A stretch of 64,000 bases of DNA. Origin: JAGVSR01 sp031413815. Its GTDB lineage: Bacteria; Pseudomonadota; Alphaproteobacteria; Rhizobiales; Hyphomicrobiaceae. Under the pieces are notes generated by a model that saw only the letters and a list, made by a program, of their open reading frames with translations, had not been told where the DNA came from and made no database searches. Location of the stretch: positions 47,418 to 111,417 of the forward strand of contig JANOFU010000015.1 of NCBI GenBank assembly GCA_031413815.1, read 5' to 3'. This document shows, one piece after another, positions 1-9,030 of this stretch (its first letter is position 1; each line of letters starts with the position of its first letter). Both the position numbers and the translations under genes were made by a program.

Positions 1-367
1 GCCACATGGCATCGTGAATGACCTGCGCGGTCGGGCTGGACGCCCACGGTGCCGGGCGGATGGTAGCAAGATCCGGCACCATCATCAGATCGCTCTCGGC
101 GTACAGCACTTCGCCGTCTTCTTCGAAGCCGACGTAGTCGCCGGTGATGGTCTGATGGAAAATCGAGATCGGCAGGTGGACCGGTTCGAGCTTGACGAAC
201 TTTTCGACGGGCATTGTCTTGCCGCGCGCGACACCGGCGATGTCGGGCACGGCGCAGTCGACTTCCTCAATGCGATGCTGGCGCACCCAATCGCGGACGT
301 TTTCGGGGCTGGCACCGAAATTAAACAGTTCAGCTTGGTCTGGGACTACTCCGCTCTCTGGAGTCAT
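1..367 (-). CDS. puuA: Glutamine synthetase family protein, N-terminal part (probable gamma-glutamylputrescine synthetase), runs off the window
   Basis: The ATG at 367 opens a frame that stays open for 122 codons to the window edge. It begins MTPESGVVPDQAELF and contains DYVGFEEDGEVLYAESD and MMVPDLATIRPAPWA, typical of the beta-Grasp N-terminal domain of class I glutamine-synthetase relatives. The catalytic half lies outside the window. The context favours PuuA, which glutamylates putrescine in the first step of the Puu pathway: the same regulatory palindrome stands 162 bp upstream (529-540) and in front of putrescine transport, agmatinase and PuuB-like genes. A general glutamine synthetase is unlikely given these neighbours, but other amine-glutamylating paralogues cannot be excluded. 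Confidence 0.75.
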   Translation of the reverse strand, partial: MTPESGVVPDQAELFNFGASPENVRDWVRQHRIEEVDCAVPDIAGVARGKTMPVEKFVKLEPVHLPISIFHQTITGDYVGFEEDGEVLYAESDLMMVPDLATIRPAPWASSPTAQVIHDAMW

Positions 368-528
368 GGGTCACCTAATAGAGGGTTGTATGAACCTTCA
401 GCAACCAAGCCAGCGAAATATCCGCGCCAAAACTCGCCCACCAAAGACCTTTTGCTTAATCAAACCAATAGATTGACGTCGCGCGCCTCACAGTTGGCGC
501 ATGCGGGCCCGACCCGTCGGCTTCAATA

Positions 529-540
529 TTGTGATCACAA
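529..540. promoter_or_regulatory. Operator palindrome TTGTGATCACAA, copy 1
   Basis: Perfect 12-bp palindrome between the end of the GntR regulator gene (587) and the start of the glutamine-synthetase-family gene (367). Identical copies stand before potF, the agmatinase gene and the puuB-like gene. The GT-GATC-AC core resembles FadR-type GntR operators. The neighbouring regulator is the likely ligand; this is inference. Confidence 0.7.
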
Positions 541-586
541 CCGCAAGCCGAACTCAAGCCGCAAGGGTGCTCAGTTCCGCATTCAG

Positions 587-1303
587 CTAAATGGGATGCT
601 TCCGGGACAGCACGGCGTCGCCAATGAACCCCATTCCCTGTCCAATATCGGCGTCGATAGCGGCCTTCAGATCCGCGACGTTGCGGGCCCGCATAGCGGC
701 GATGGCAAATTCATGGTGATCCTCAAGCACCGACGTGCCGATGCGGCCGTAGGCCATGCGCATGAAGGGCCCGAACTGCAGCCAGATACTTTCGACCAGC
801 GCCAGCAACGTGTCTGCGCCCGCACGCTCGTAAATCGCGAAGTGGAACTGAAAATTGCCGCGCATATAGCTTTCCGTATCGCCGCCTTTCATGGCCCGAT
901 CGATCGCGTCGTCGATGTCTTCAATCGCGTCAATGTGGGCCGCCGTAAGATGCGCAAGCGCGCGAGCGGCCAGTTCCGGTTCCAGCGCACGGCGGGCAAA
1001 CAGAATTTCGTCAAATCGCTCGCGCGACATCGGCGGCACGACCACGCGGCGGTTGTCCTGCAACTCCAAGGCACCAGCCGCGATCAGGCGCCGGACGGCT
1101 TCGCGAACGGGCATCGGGCTGACACCCAGATCTTCGGCGAGACCCCGCAGGGTTACGGCCGTCCCCGGCCGGATGCCGCCAAACAAAATCCGGTCCCGCA
1201 ACTGCCGGAACACACCTTCGTGAGCCGTCAGCCCTAGATCTGGGGGCAAAGAAATAGGGACACCGGGGTCACCTGTTGGAGCACTGCTGGATTGCCGCTT
1301 CAT
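587..1303 (-). CDS. GntR family transcriptional regulator, FCD (FadR-type) subfamily
   Basis: Protein of 238 residues. The N-terminal winged helix contains VTLRGLAEDLGVSPMPVREA (about residues 50-70), the classic GntR helix-turn-helix. The C-terminal half is a helical FCD ligand domain with ARRALEPELAARA and FHFAIYERAG, whose His and Asp residues usually bind a metal and a carboxylate ligand. The ATG at 1303 is chosen because the frame upstream runs through the divergent promoter region. It lies between the puuA-like gene and potF. Four identical palindromes in the adjacent regulatory regions suggest that it controls putrescine uptake and degradation and probably its own gene (copy 2 lies between it and potF). 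The effector is not known. Confidence 0.9.
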   Translation of the reverse strand: MKRQSSSAPTGDPGVPISLPPDLGLTAHEGVFRQLRDRILFGGIRPGTAVTLRGLAEDLGVSPMPVREAVRRLIAAGALELQDNRRVVVPPMSRERFDEILFARRALEPELAARALAHLTAAHIDAIEDIDDAIDRAMKGGDTESYMRGNFQFHFAIYERAGADTLLALVESIWLQFGPFMRMAYGRIGTSVLEDHHEFAIAAMRARNVADLKAAIDADIGQGMGFIGDAVLSRKHPI

Positions 1304-1443
1304 CGGAGGAAATTCCTGCAAATCCGTGTGTTTTTTGCGTTCGTCTCTACACGGATATACGGCGGAACTGGTGCACCGCATTGCTCACTTGGAGCGACAG
1401 TTTCAGTGCCAAGACCGCATGATCCACTTGTACAGCGGGAAAT

Positions 1444-1455
1444 TTGTGATCACAA
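1444..1455. promoter_or_regulatory. Operator palindrome TTGTGATCACAA, copy 2
   Basis: Perfect copy in the divergent region between the GntR gene (start 1303) and potF (start 1545), 89 bp before the potF ATG. This position would allow control of the transporter operon and autoregulation of the regulator. Confidence 0.7.
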
Positions 1456-1544
1456 TGGCGTCACGTTGCGGTCATCAGCACCAGACGTCAGCCGGGCAAA
1501 CCGGCGGCGCCGTGACGGCTCAATTTCGACCAGGGAGTTCGTGA

Positions 1545-2660
1545 ATGTTGAAAGCCTCCGTAACCCGCCGCGCCCTCGCAGGCGGTGCCGCCGCATTGGC
1601 GCTTGCGCTGACATCGTCGGTCCTGTTAGCCGAAAAGGAAAAAGAAGTCCGCGTCTACAATTGGTCGGACTACATCGACGAAACGATCCTCGCCGATTTC
1701 ACCAAGGAGACAGGCATTAAGGTCGTCTACGACGTCTTTGACAGCAACGAGGTTCTCGAAACCAAGCTGCTCGCTGGCAAGACCGGCTACGACATCGTTG
1801 TCCCGACCGGCTCGTTCCTGTCGCGACAAATTCAGGCTGGTGTGTTCCAGAAGCTCGACAAGTCAAAGATCCCGAACCTTTCAAACCTATGGCCGGAAGT
1901 CTCAACCCGCGTCGCCGTTTACGATCCCGGCAACGACTATGCCGTCAACTGGATGTGGGGCACGACCGGAGTTGGCTACAACGAAGCCAAAATCAAAGAA
2001 CGAATGGCCGATGCTCCGGTTGACTCGCTGGACATCATCTTCAAGCCCGAGATTGCCGCCAAGTTTAAGGACTGCGGAATCTTCATGCTCGACTCACCCG
2101 AAGATATTCTGCCCGTGGCGCTGAATTATCTGGGTCTTGATCCCAACACGAAAAATGCCGATGACCTCAAGAAGGCCGACGACCTACTGGTGAAGGTCCG
2201 GCCATATGTCCAGAAGTTCCATTCATCCGAGTACATCAATGCGCTCGCCAATGGCGATATCTGCATGGCGCTCGGCTGGTCGGGTGACATTCTGCAGGCT
2301 GCAACGCGCGCTGACGAAGCCAAGAATGGCCACGTCATCAAGTACAACATCGCGAAGGAAGGCACGCAGATGTGGTTCGACATGATGGCCATCCCAGCGG
2401 ATGCCAAGAATGTCGCTGAAGCCCACGCTCTGCTCGATTACCTGAACCGTCCGGAAGTGATGGCGAAGGCATCGAACTACATCAGCTACGCCAACGGAAA
2501 CCTCGCATCGCAGAAGCACATCAACGAGGATATTCTGAAAAACCCGGCCGTCTATCCGGATGAAGCGACGCTGAAGAAGCTCTACGTCAAAACGGCGTGG
2601 GACGCCAAAACCCAGCGCACCGTGACTCGCATGTGGACCAAGATGGTCACAGGCAAGTAA
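1545..2660 (+). CDS. potF: Putrescine ABC transporter, periplasmic binding protein
   Basis: Protein of 371 residues with an N-terminal signal peptide (hydrophobic LAGGAAALALALTSSVLL). The mature part begins with VRVYNWSDYIDE and continues with TGIKVVYDVFDSNEVLETKL, a close match to the PotF/PotD polyamine-binding family and to PotF in particular. Trp and Asp residues of YNWSDY line the amine pocket in that family. A GGGAG ribosome site precedes the ATG. It delivers putrescine from the periplasm to the PotGHI importer encoded downstream. Regulation by the GntR protein through the palindrome at 1444-1455 is inferred. An intercistronic terminator follows, which would keep binding-protein transcripts more abundant than permease transcripts. 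Confidence 0.93.
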   Translation: MLKASVTRRALAGGAAALALALTSSVLLAEKEKEVRVYNWSDYIDETILADFTKETGIKVVYDVFDSNEVLETKLLAGKTGYDIVVPTGSFLSRQIQAGVFQKLDKSKIPNLSNLWPEVSTRVAVYDPGNDYAVNWMWGTTGVGYNEAKIKERMADAPVDSLDIIFKPEIAAKFKDCGIFMLDSPEDILPVALNYLGLDPNTKNADDLKKADDLLVKVRPYVQKFHSSEYINALANGDICMALGWSGDILQAATRADEAKNGHVIKYNIAKEGTQMWFDMMAIPADAKNVAEAHALLDYLNRPEVMAKASNYISYANGNLASQKHINEDILKNPAVYPDEATLKKLYVKTAWDAKTQRTVTRMWTKMVTGK

Positions 2661-2667
2661 CCAAGAT

Positions 2668-2702
2668 CCGCGCCAGAGCCCAGCTCCGGCGCGGTTTTCT
2701 TT
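2668..2702 (+). terminator. Intercistronic terminator-like hairpin after potF
   Basis: CCGCGCC (2668-2674) pairs with GGCGCGG (2688-2694) and is followed by TTTTCTTTT. Located 8 bp after the potF stop and about 60 bp before potG, it probably acts as a partial terminator setting the binding-protein to permease ratio. Confidence 0.7.
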
Positions 2703-2763
2703 TCAAGTTGAGTGACCTAAGATTTCCATAACCTGACCGATCGAAGCCCCGAGGAACGTGCTC

Positions 2764-3963
2764 ATGTCCGTGGCGACCGCACTTGATACCAAGTCCACCA
2801 CTGCGCCTCATGCCAAGGCCGGACCGCGAACCGCCGCCCCCCAGTCCGGATTTGCCCCTTGGAAGGATCCAAGCGCGAAACCGATTGTCCGCTTCGAAAA
2901 CGTCACCAAGCGCTTCGGCGATTTTGTTGCGGTCAAAAATTGCAGCCTCGACATTTACGAGAAAGAGTTTTTCTCACTGCTGGGCCCGTCTGGTTGCGGC
3001 AAGACCACACTTCTCCGCATGCTCGCGGGCTTTGAGACGCCGACCGAAGGCCGCATCTTGGTTGACGGCCAGGATATCACTGGCCTCGCCCCCTACGAGC
3101 GCCAGAACATCAACATGATGTTCCAGTCCTACGCGCTATTCCCACACATGACGGTCGAGAAAAACATAGGTTTTGGCCTTCGTCAGGAAGGAATGGCTGC
3201 AGCCCACATCGACAAGCGCGTCGAAGAGGCCATGGCGCTGGTTGAATTGGGCAAGTTTGCCAAGCGCCGGCCAAACCAGTTGTCCGGCGGTCAGCAACAG
3301 CGTGTGGCGTTGGCTCGCGCCATCGCCAAGAAACCGCGCATCATGCTGCTCGACGAGCCACTCGGCGCGCTCGATAAGAAGCTGCGCAACCAGGCGCAAT
3401 TCGAATTGATGCGCATTCAAGAAACAACGGGCACGACGTTCATCATCGTCACGCACGACCAGGAAGAGGCAATGACCGTCTCCAGCCGGATCGGCGTTAT
3501 GAACGTCGGGGAACTCGTACAGGTCTCCACACCCGGCGAAATTTACGAAGCGCCTCAGTCGCGCTACTGCGCGGGCTTCATCGGCGAGGTCAACATGCTC
3601 GAAGGCAAGGTCGCCGGGGTTGCGGATGGCTTTGTCGATATCGCGGCCGCAGACGGCGGTCGCTACAAAGCCCGCGCACCGGAGGGCCTCAGTACCGATC
3701 AACCTGTTTGGCTCGCGATCCGGCCGGAAAAACTCCGCATCGGCCTCGACAAGCCCGACAGCGCGGTCAACATCATCCCCGGCAAAGTCAGCGACGTCGG
3801 TTACCTGGGATCGATCTCGCACTATCACGTCGTGATCGGAACGGGCCAGCGCGTGACAGCATTGCGTGCGAACTCTTCGCACACGGTCGAGCGCCCGATC
3901 AACTGGGAAGACAACGTGTGGCTCGAATGGCCAGCGGAAGCGGGCATTGTGCTGACACGCTGA
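2764..3963 (+). CDS. potG: Putrescine ABC transporter, ATP-binding subunit
   Basis: Protein of 399 residues. Walker A GPSGCGKTT, Q-loop MMFQSYALFPH, signature LSGGQQQRVALARAIA, Walker B IMLLDEPLGALD and switch IVTHDQEEAMT are all intact. A C-terminal TOBE region (about 290-390) marks the polyamine/iron/spermidine subfamily. The start is taken as the ATG at 2764, 9 nt after GAGGAA, rather than the GTG at 2758, which would be too close to the ribosome site. It energises putrescine import together with PotH and PotI. The first 40 residues are a polar extension before the core domain. Confidence 0.93.
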   Translation: MSVATALDTKSTTAPHAKAGPRTAAPQSGFAPWKDPSAKPIVRFENVTKRFGDFVAVKNCSLDIYEKEFFSLLGPSGCGKTTLLRMLAGFETPTEGRILVDGQDITGLAPYERQNINMMFQSYALFPHMTVEKNIGFGLRQEGMAAAHIDKRVEEAMALVELGKFAKRRPNQLSGGQQQRVALARAIAKKPRIMLLDEPLGALDKKLRNQAQFELMRIQETTGTTFIIVTHDQEEAMTVSSRIGVMNVGELVQVSTPGEIYEAPQSRYCAGFIGEVNMLEGKVAGVADGFVDIAAADGGRYKARAPEGLSTDQPVWLAIRPEKLRIGLDKPDSAVNIIPGKVSDVGYLGSISHYHVVIGTGQRVTALRANSSHTVERPINWEDNVWLEWPAEAGIVLTR

Positions 3964-4019
3964 TGAGCCGGCAAGCGACGAAACGGATCTGCGAACGCGA
4001 GTAGAGAACGGAAAAGCCA

Positions 4020-4916
4020 ATGCGCCGCTGGATGGTCATCGCAGTTCCCTACATCTGGATGCTACTGTTCTTCCTGATCCCGTTCTTCATTGTCTTTAAG
4101 CTTTCGCTGTCCGACCTCGCGACGGCGATGCCGCCTTACGTGCCGGCCTTCGACACGTCTAGTTTGTCTGCGTGGCTCGCCAGCATTAAGGCTGGGATCG
4201 GCCAATTCGATTTCGAGAACTACGCATTCATCTTTTCTGATGATCTCTACCTCAATGCCTATTGGTCGAGCGTCAAAATTGCGGGTCTTGCCACCTTCTT
4301 TACGCTCCTAATCGCCTACCCACTGGCCTATGGCATGGCGCGGGCGCCGAAAGACTGGCAGCCGACTCTCGTGATGCTTGTTATCTTGCCGTTCTGGACC
4401 TCATTTTTGATCCGCGTTTACGCCTGGATCGGCATCCTCAAAAAAGAGGGATTGCTCAATCTTTGGCTCATGAACATGGGTGTCATCAGTGAGCCGCTCA
4501 CCATCATGAACACGACCACCGCCGTCTACATCGGCATCGTCTATTCCTATCTGCCGTTCATGGTGCTGCCGCTTTATGCCAGCCTTGAAAAGATCAACCC
4601 GTCTCTGCTGGAAGCCGCTGAAGATTTGGGCTGCCCGCCGTGGAAGGCGTTCTGGCAAGTGACCTTCCCGCTATCTATCCCCGGCGTCATCGCTGGCTGC
4701 TTCCTCGTCTTCATTCCCGCTGTCGGCGAGTTCGTCATCCCGGATCTGCTGGGCGGGTCCGACACCCTCATGATCGGGAAAACGCTGTGGAATGAGTTCT
4801 TCAGCAACCGCGACTGGCCAGTCTCGTCCGCCGTCGCCGTGGTGCTTCTGCTGGTGCTGATTGTGCCCATTGTGATCTTCCAGTGGCTGCAACAAAAGCA
4901 GCGGGAGGCCGTGTGA
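4020..4916 (+). CDS. potH: Putrescine ABC transporter, permease subunit 1
   Basis: Protein of 298 residues with about six membrane segments. The EAA cytoplasmic loop is visible as LEAAEDLGCPPWKAFWQVTFP, which docks on the ATPase. The first segment begins at the very N-terminus (VIAVPYIWMLLFFLIPFFI). It forms the membrane channel with PotI. It follows potG by 56 bp, and its stop codon overlaps the potI start by one base, so the two permeases are translationally coupled. Confidence 0.92.
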   Translation: MRRWMVIAVPYIWMLLFFLIPFFIVFKLSLSDLATAMPPYVPAFDTSSLSAWLASIKAGIGQFDFENYAFIFSDDLYLNAYWSSVKIAGLATFFTLLIAYPLAYGMARAPKDWQPTLVMLVILPFWTSFLIRVYAWIGILKKEGLLNLWLMNMGVISEPLTIMNTTTAVYIGIVYSYLPFMVLPLYASLEKINPSLLEAAEDLGCPPWKAFWQVTFPLSIPGVIAGCFLVFIPAVGEFVIPDLLGGSDTLMIGKTLWNEFFSNRDWPVSSAVAVVLLLVLIVPIVIFQWLQQKQREAV

Positions 4917-5740
4917 TGAAAGGCAGGTTCTCCTGGTTTAATGCTACCTCGATCGCATTTGGCTTTGCGTTTCTGTACCTGCCAATTCTTCTGCTCGTCA
5001 TTTACAGCTTCAACGATTCAAAACTCGTCACTGTGTGGGGCGGCTGGTCGACACGCTGGTACACAGGCCTGTTGAACAACCAAGGCCTGATGGATGCCGC
5101 GTGGGTGACGATCCGCGTCGCGCTCATCTCCTCGACCATCGCTGTTGTTCTTGGCACATTGGCTGCGATTGTCCTGGTCCGCATGGGGCGGTTCCCCGGC
5201 CGCACGCTGTTTTCAGGGATGATCTTCGCGCCCCTGGTGATGCCCGAAGTGATTACAGGCCTGTCGCTGCTGCTGCTGTTCGTCGCCATCAATTTCGATC
5301 GCGGCTTCTGGACCGTCGTACTTGCCCACGCGACCTTTACGATGTGCTTTGCGGCGGTTGTCATTCAGGCCCGGTTGTATGACTTCGACAAGTCGGTCGA
5401 GGAGGCCGCGATGGATTTGGGAGCATCCCCGGTCTCGACATTCTTCCAGGTGACGCTGCCGATTATCGCCCCGTCCGTGATCTCGGCTTGGCTGCTGGCG
5501 TTCACGCTCTCTCTCGACGACCTCGTGATCGCAAGTTTTGCGACCGGCCCCGGTGGCACAACACTGCCGATGAAAATCTATAGCCAGGTGCGCCTCGGCG
5601 TGACGCCAGAAATCAACGCCATCTCGACCATCATGATTGCGCTCGTCACGGTTGGCGTGATTATCGCGTCCTATATGACGAGACTGTCGGCCACGCGCGC
5701 GGAAACCGACAAGCGCAAGGCCGACGCCGCGATGACGTAG
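4916..5740 (+). CDS. potI: Putrescine ABC transporter, permease subunit 2
   Basis: Protein of 274 residues with six predicted membrane helices and an EAA loop VEEAAMDLGASPVSTFFQVT. The start is the ATG at 4916, embedded in TGATG with the potH stop and preceded by GGGAGG. The second permease subunit pairs with PotH. It ends the potFGHI operon 18 bp before the convergent agmatinase gene. The C-terminal tail is charged (ETDKRKADAA). Confidence 0.92.
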   Translation: MKGRFSWFNATSIAFGFAFLYLPILLLVIYSFNDSKLVTVWGGWSTRWYTGLLNNQGLMDAAWVTIRVALISSTIAVVLGTLAAIVLVRMGRFPGRTLFSGMIFAPLVMPEVITGLSLLLLFVAINFDRGFWTVVLAHATFTMCFAAVVIQARLYDFDKSVEEAAMDLGASPVSTFFQVTLPIIAPSVISAWLLAFTLSLDDLVIASFATGPGGTTLPMKIYSQVRLGVTPEINAISTIMIALVTVGVIIASYMTRLSATRAETDKRKADAAMT

Positions 5741-5758
5741 TGGCTCAAACCTGGCGTT

Positions 5759-6796
5759 TCAACTTTTTGCAGTTGCCCGCTTGGAGGCCGCCCAATTGCA
5801 TAGGATGTCGTGCGCAACCGTTGCAGCGGCCAGGGCCGTGATCTCTGCGTGATCATAGGGCGGCGACACTTCGACAACATCAGCGCCGATGATATTGAGC
5901 TGGCTCGAACCGCGAACGATCTCCAAAGCCTGCCAGCTGGCCAGACCGCCGCACACCGGCGTTCCTGTGCCCGGTGCAAACGCCGGATCCAGCACGTCGA
6001 TGTCAAAGCTCAAGTACGCCTTGGCATCGCCCACGCGCTCAGCAATCGCGGCAATCGCTGCGTCCACTCCGTTCCGGTGGATCCACGGTGCGGTCAGAAC
6101 TTTGAACCCATGATCGCTGTCATTCTGGCTGCGGATGCCGGCATGGATCGACCGGCTGGCATCAATCACGCCTTCCCTAGCCGCACGCAAAAACATACTC
6201 CCGTGATCGATGCGGCTGTTATCATCCGGCCACGTATCGGAATGGGCATCGAACTGGATGAGTGCGAGAGGACCGTGGACCTCGGCGTGAGCCTTCAGCA
6301 GAGGATAACTGACGAAATGATCACCACCGAGCGAGAGCATGCGGGCGCCACCCGACAAGACCTCACGGGCCTGAGCCACTATATCGCTCACGACCTCCTC
6401 GGGGTATTGCGGCTCCAGATAGAAATCCCCGTAATCGATGGTCGCAAGTTGAGCGAACGGATTGCCGCCGTAGGGAAAGCTGTCGCCAGACCCAAGTTCC
6501 GTCGAAGCGGCCCGGATGGCCCGCGGCCCAAGGCGCGCGCCCGGCCTGTTACTCGTCGCCCCATCAAACGGCACCCCGCAGATGGCCACATCGATTTCCG
6601 TCAGATCGCGCGTGTAGGGCCGGCGCATGAAGCTCAAGGCGCCCGCATACGTCATCTCATTCCAGCGCTCCCGGGCGTTGCGATTGCGAAACGCCTGGTC
6701 ACCCAAGCGCTGTGCAACGGCCGGGGCGTCGCAAGACGATGCTGAAAAAATAGGAGCTTGGGCGGGAGTTCCACGTGGTTCGGTCATGTTCGCCAT
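5759..6796 (-). CDS. speB: Agmatinase (ureohydrolase family)
   Basis: Protein of 345 residues of the arginase/agmatinase fold. The dimanganese site is complete: LGGDHFVSYP, FDAHSDTW and SFDIDVLDPAFAPGTGTP carry the conserved His and Asp ligands. The family hydrolyses agmatine to putrescine and urea; guanidinobutyrase and related activities are alternatives. The frame is open further upstream to 6913, but that would run over the palindrome at 6859-6870, so an ATG at 6796 (or 6787) is chosen. The gene is divergent from the puuB-like gene, with one operator copy on each side of the shared promoter region. It would feed putrescine into the same catabolic route. Confidence 0.88.
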   Translation of the reverse strand: MANMTEPRGTPAQAPIFSASSCDAPAVAQRLGDQAFRNRNARERWNEMTYAGALSFMRRPYTRDLTEIDVAICGVPFDGATSNRPGARLGPRAIRAASTELGSGDSFPYGGNPFAQLATIDYGDFYLEPQYPEEVVSDIVAQAREVLSGGARMLSLGGDHFVSYPLLKAHAEVHGPLALIQFDAHSDTWPDDNSRIDHGSMFLRAAREGVIDASRSIHAGIRSQNDSDHGFKVLTAPWIHRNGVDAAIAAIAERVGDAKAYLSFDIDVLDPAFAPGTGTPVCGGLASWQALEIVRGSSQLNIIGADVVEVSPPYDHAEITALAAATVAHDILCNWAASKRATAKS

Positions 6797-6858
6797 CCGG
6801 TTTTCAATCGGTGACGGGCCGAGGGGCGGCTTTCTCCGCCTGGGCTGTCCTGCCAATT

Positions 6859-6870
6859 TTGTGATCACAA
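6859..6870. promoter_or_regulatory. Operator palindrome TTGTGATCACAA, copy 3
   Basis: Perfect copy 62 bp before the agmatinase start, in the divergent region shared with the puuB-like gene. An AT-rich stretch follows (ATATATTTT). Confidence 0.7.
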
Positions 6871-6988
6871 TATATTTTGAGTGCTGAGGAAGGTCAAGAT
6901 CCCAAAGTCTCAATCAATGTGAATAGAAATGAGCAGAATCGCTAGCCCAGCCCTTCAACTGCCTGCAAAGATTGACTCTCACCCCATT

Positions 6989-7000
6989 TGTGATCACAAA
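6989..7000. promoter_or_regulatory. Operator palindrome TTGTGATCACAA, copy 4
   Basis: Perfect copy 55 bp before the puuB-like start. Here the symmetry extends to 16 bp (ATTTGTGATCACAAAT, 6987-7002), the best copy of the four. Confidence 0.72.
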
Positions 7001-7055
7001 TTCTAACGTCCCCGCCAAGGTTTGGGGCCTCCGATCCGTCCCCGAAAGTCCATCC

Positions 7056-8330
7056 ATGGCCGAGCCGCATACCAGTTCCTACTACGCCGCGACAGCCAAC
7101 GATGCCACCCGCTATCCGCAGCTGGCCGGGGACGTCAATGCCGACGTGTGCGTGGTCGGCGGCGGGTTCTCGGGCGTCGCCACAGCATTGACCCTGGCCG
7201 AGCGCGGCTATCGCGTCGTGCTGCTTGAGGCCCATCGCATCGGTTGGGGGGCATCGGGCCGCAACGGCGGTCAGGTGATCGCCGGGATCAGCGGCGAAGG
7301 CGAAATTAAGCGCCAGCTCGGTGAAGACGGTGCCAGACTTCTGCGCGCCATCCGCTACCGCGGCCACGAGATCATCGAACAGCGCGCGCAAGCCTACCAA
7401 ATCAACTGCGACCTCAAACATGGCTGGCTGGAAGCCGCGGCCCGGCCCAAGCACATGGCGGCTATCCGCGAGCACTACGACGAACTTGTCCGCGACGGCG
7501 AAGGCGATCACTGCGAACTCATCGAAGCTGGCGAGTTCCGCAGCGTGCTCAATACCAAGGCCTATCACGGCGGCTTCATCGACCGGCGCAGCGGCCATGT
7601 TCACCCGCTTAACCTGTGTCTCGGAGAAGCGCGCGCCGCCGCCAACCGCGGGGTGATGATCTATGAAGATTCAAGCGTTCTCGAACTGAAAGGCGGTGCC
7701 AAACCGTTCGCGCGCACAGCCCATGGCCGCGTTGACGCTGGCGCCGTCGTTCTCGCAGGCGATACCGCCCACACCTTCGAGCGCGGACGGCTGCGCGGGC
7801 TGCACTTCCCCACCGGCAGCTACATCATCGCGACTGAGCCCTTATCACCCGCGATCGCCGCCAAACTCAACCCGCAGGATCTCGCCGTCTGCGATAGCAA
7901 CCTCGTGCTCGATTATTTCCGGCTGTCGGCTGACCAGCGCATGCTGTTCGGTGGCCGCTGCAATTACTCCAACCGGGATCCCCACGACGTCACCGCGACC
8001 ATGCGTAAGCGGCTCGTCGGGATCTTCCCGGAACTCAAAGACACGAAGATTGATTTCACCTGGGGCGGGCGCATCGGGATCGTGTTGACGCGCGTGCCCG
8101 CCATCGGCCGCATGGAACCCAACCTCTACTATATGCAGGGCTATTGCGGCCATGGTGTCAATGCCACGCACATTGCCGCTGAAATCGTGTCCGACGCCAT
8201 CTGCGGCACAACGGAAAAGTTCGATCTATTCGATAAAATCCGCCAAATCCGGCTGCCCGTCGGCCGCTGGGCTGGCAATCAAATGCTCGCGCTCGGCATG
8301 CTCTACTACCGCATGCGCGACCTCATGTAG
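7056..8330 (+). CDS. puuB: FAD-dependent oxidoreductase, probable gamma-glutamylputrescine oxidase
   Basis: Protein of 424 residues of the D-amino-acid-oxidase/glycine-oxidase superfamily. The Rossmann dinucleotide motif is VVGGGFSGVATALTLAERG (about residues 30-50), followed by GWGASGRNGGQVI, typical of the PuuB/OrdL group. The C-terminal FAD-binding end has YCGHGVNATHIAAEI. PuuB oxidises gamma-glutamylputrescine to the aminoaldehyde. The ATG at 7056 is used because it lies 55 bp after the palindrome and the protein starts as expected. It belongs to the same regulon as the puuA-like and agmatinase genes and ends one base before the convergent hisG. Confidence 0.85.
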   Translation: MAEPHTSSYYAATANDATRYPQLAGDVNADVCVVGGGFSGVATALTLAERGYRVVLLEAHRIGWGASGRNGGQVIAGISGEGEIKRQLGEDGARLLRAIRYRGHEIIEQRAQAYQINCDLKHGWLEAAARPKHMAAIREHYDELVRDGEGDHCELIEAGEFRSVLNTKAYHGGFIDRRSGHVHPLNLCLGEARAAANRGVMIYEDSSVLELKGGAKPFARTAHGRVDAGAVVLAGDTAHTFERGRLRGLHFPTGSYIIATEPLSPAIAAKLNPQDLAVCDSNLVLDYFRLSADQRMLFGGRCNYSNRDPHDVTATMRKRLVGIFPELKDTKIDFTWGGRIGIVLTRVPAIGRMEPNLYYMQGYCGHGVNATHIAAEIVSDAICGTTEKFDLFDKIRQIRLPVGRWAGNQMLALGMLYYRMRDLM

Positions 8331-8331
8331 A

Positions 8332-9030
8332 TCACACACCCAGCGCTGCCATGATCACGTTTTGCGCTTCGCGCCCACGCGGAGTCCACTCGGCCGCGTT
8401 GGATGTCACAAGATTGGCCTCCGATTTCAAGATCACGCCATCGTCGAGAATGCGCAGCCCGTTGGCGGCAAGCGTGGCCCCTGTCGTCGTGATATCCACG
8501 ATGAGATCCGCGGTGCCCGCAGCAGGCGTTCCCTCGGTCGCACCCAGGCTTTCCACGATGCGATAGTCCGTGACGCCTTTGGCAGCAAAGAACCGCCGCG
8601 TGGTGTTCACATACTTGGTCGCCACCCGGTACCAGCGGCCATGTTCGCGGCGGAACTCCCCCGCGATCTCGTCCAGATCCGCCATTGTGCGAACATCGAG
8701 CCAGAATGCTGGCACTGCCACAACCACATCGGCGTAACCGAACCCGAGCTTCTTTTGGAACTCAACACGTTCACCGGCATCCGAGATCTGCTCACGAATG
8801 AGATCTTCGCCGGTCACGCCCATGTGGGCACGGCCCGTCTTTAGGTACCAAGCAATTTCCGACGCCGACACGAACGCCACTTCGACGGACGAAAGCCCCT
8901 CGAGTTCACCGCGGTAACCGCGCTCGCTGCCCGTCTTCTTGAGCTTGAGGCCAGACGTTGCGAGCAGCTCCAGCGTCTGCTCCATCAACCGGCCTTTGGA
9001 GGGTACCGCCAATACAAACCGATCGGTCAT
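8332..9030 (-). CDS. hisG: ATP phosphoribosyltransferase catalytic subunit, short form
   Basis: Protein of 232 residues starting MTDRFVLAVPSKGRLMEQT, with the PRPP-binding region LIVDITTTGATLAANGLR. The length and the absence of a C-terminal ACT-like domain identify the short form HisG(S), which needs HisZ for activity and histidine feedback. It catalyses the first step of histidine synthesis. It overlaps the hisZ stop by 4 nt (ATGA at 9027-9030), so translation is coupled. Confidence 0.95.
   Translation of the reverse strand: MTDRFVLAVPSKGRLMEQTLELLATSGLKLKKTGSERGYRGELEGLSSVEVAFVSASEIAWYLKTGRAHMGVTGEDLIREQISDAGERVEFQKKLGFGYADVVVAVPAFWLDVRTMADLDEIAGEFRREHGRWYRVATKYVNTTRRFFAAKGVTDYRIVESLGATEGTPAAGTADLIVDITTTGATLAANGLRILDDGVILKSEANLVTSNAAEWTPRGREAQNVIMAALGV

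Noticed and set aside
14..1237. Long plus-strand frame of 407 codons
   Set aside because: It runs antisense to the puuA-like and GntR genes, crosses their intergenic region and operator, and has no recognisable domain.
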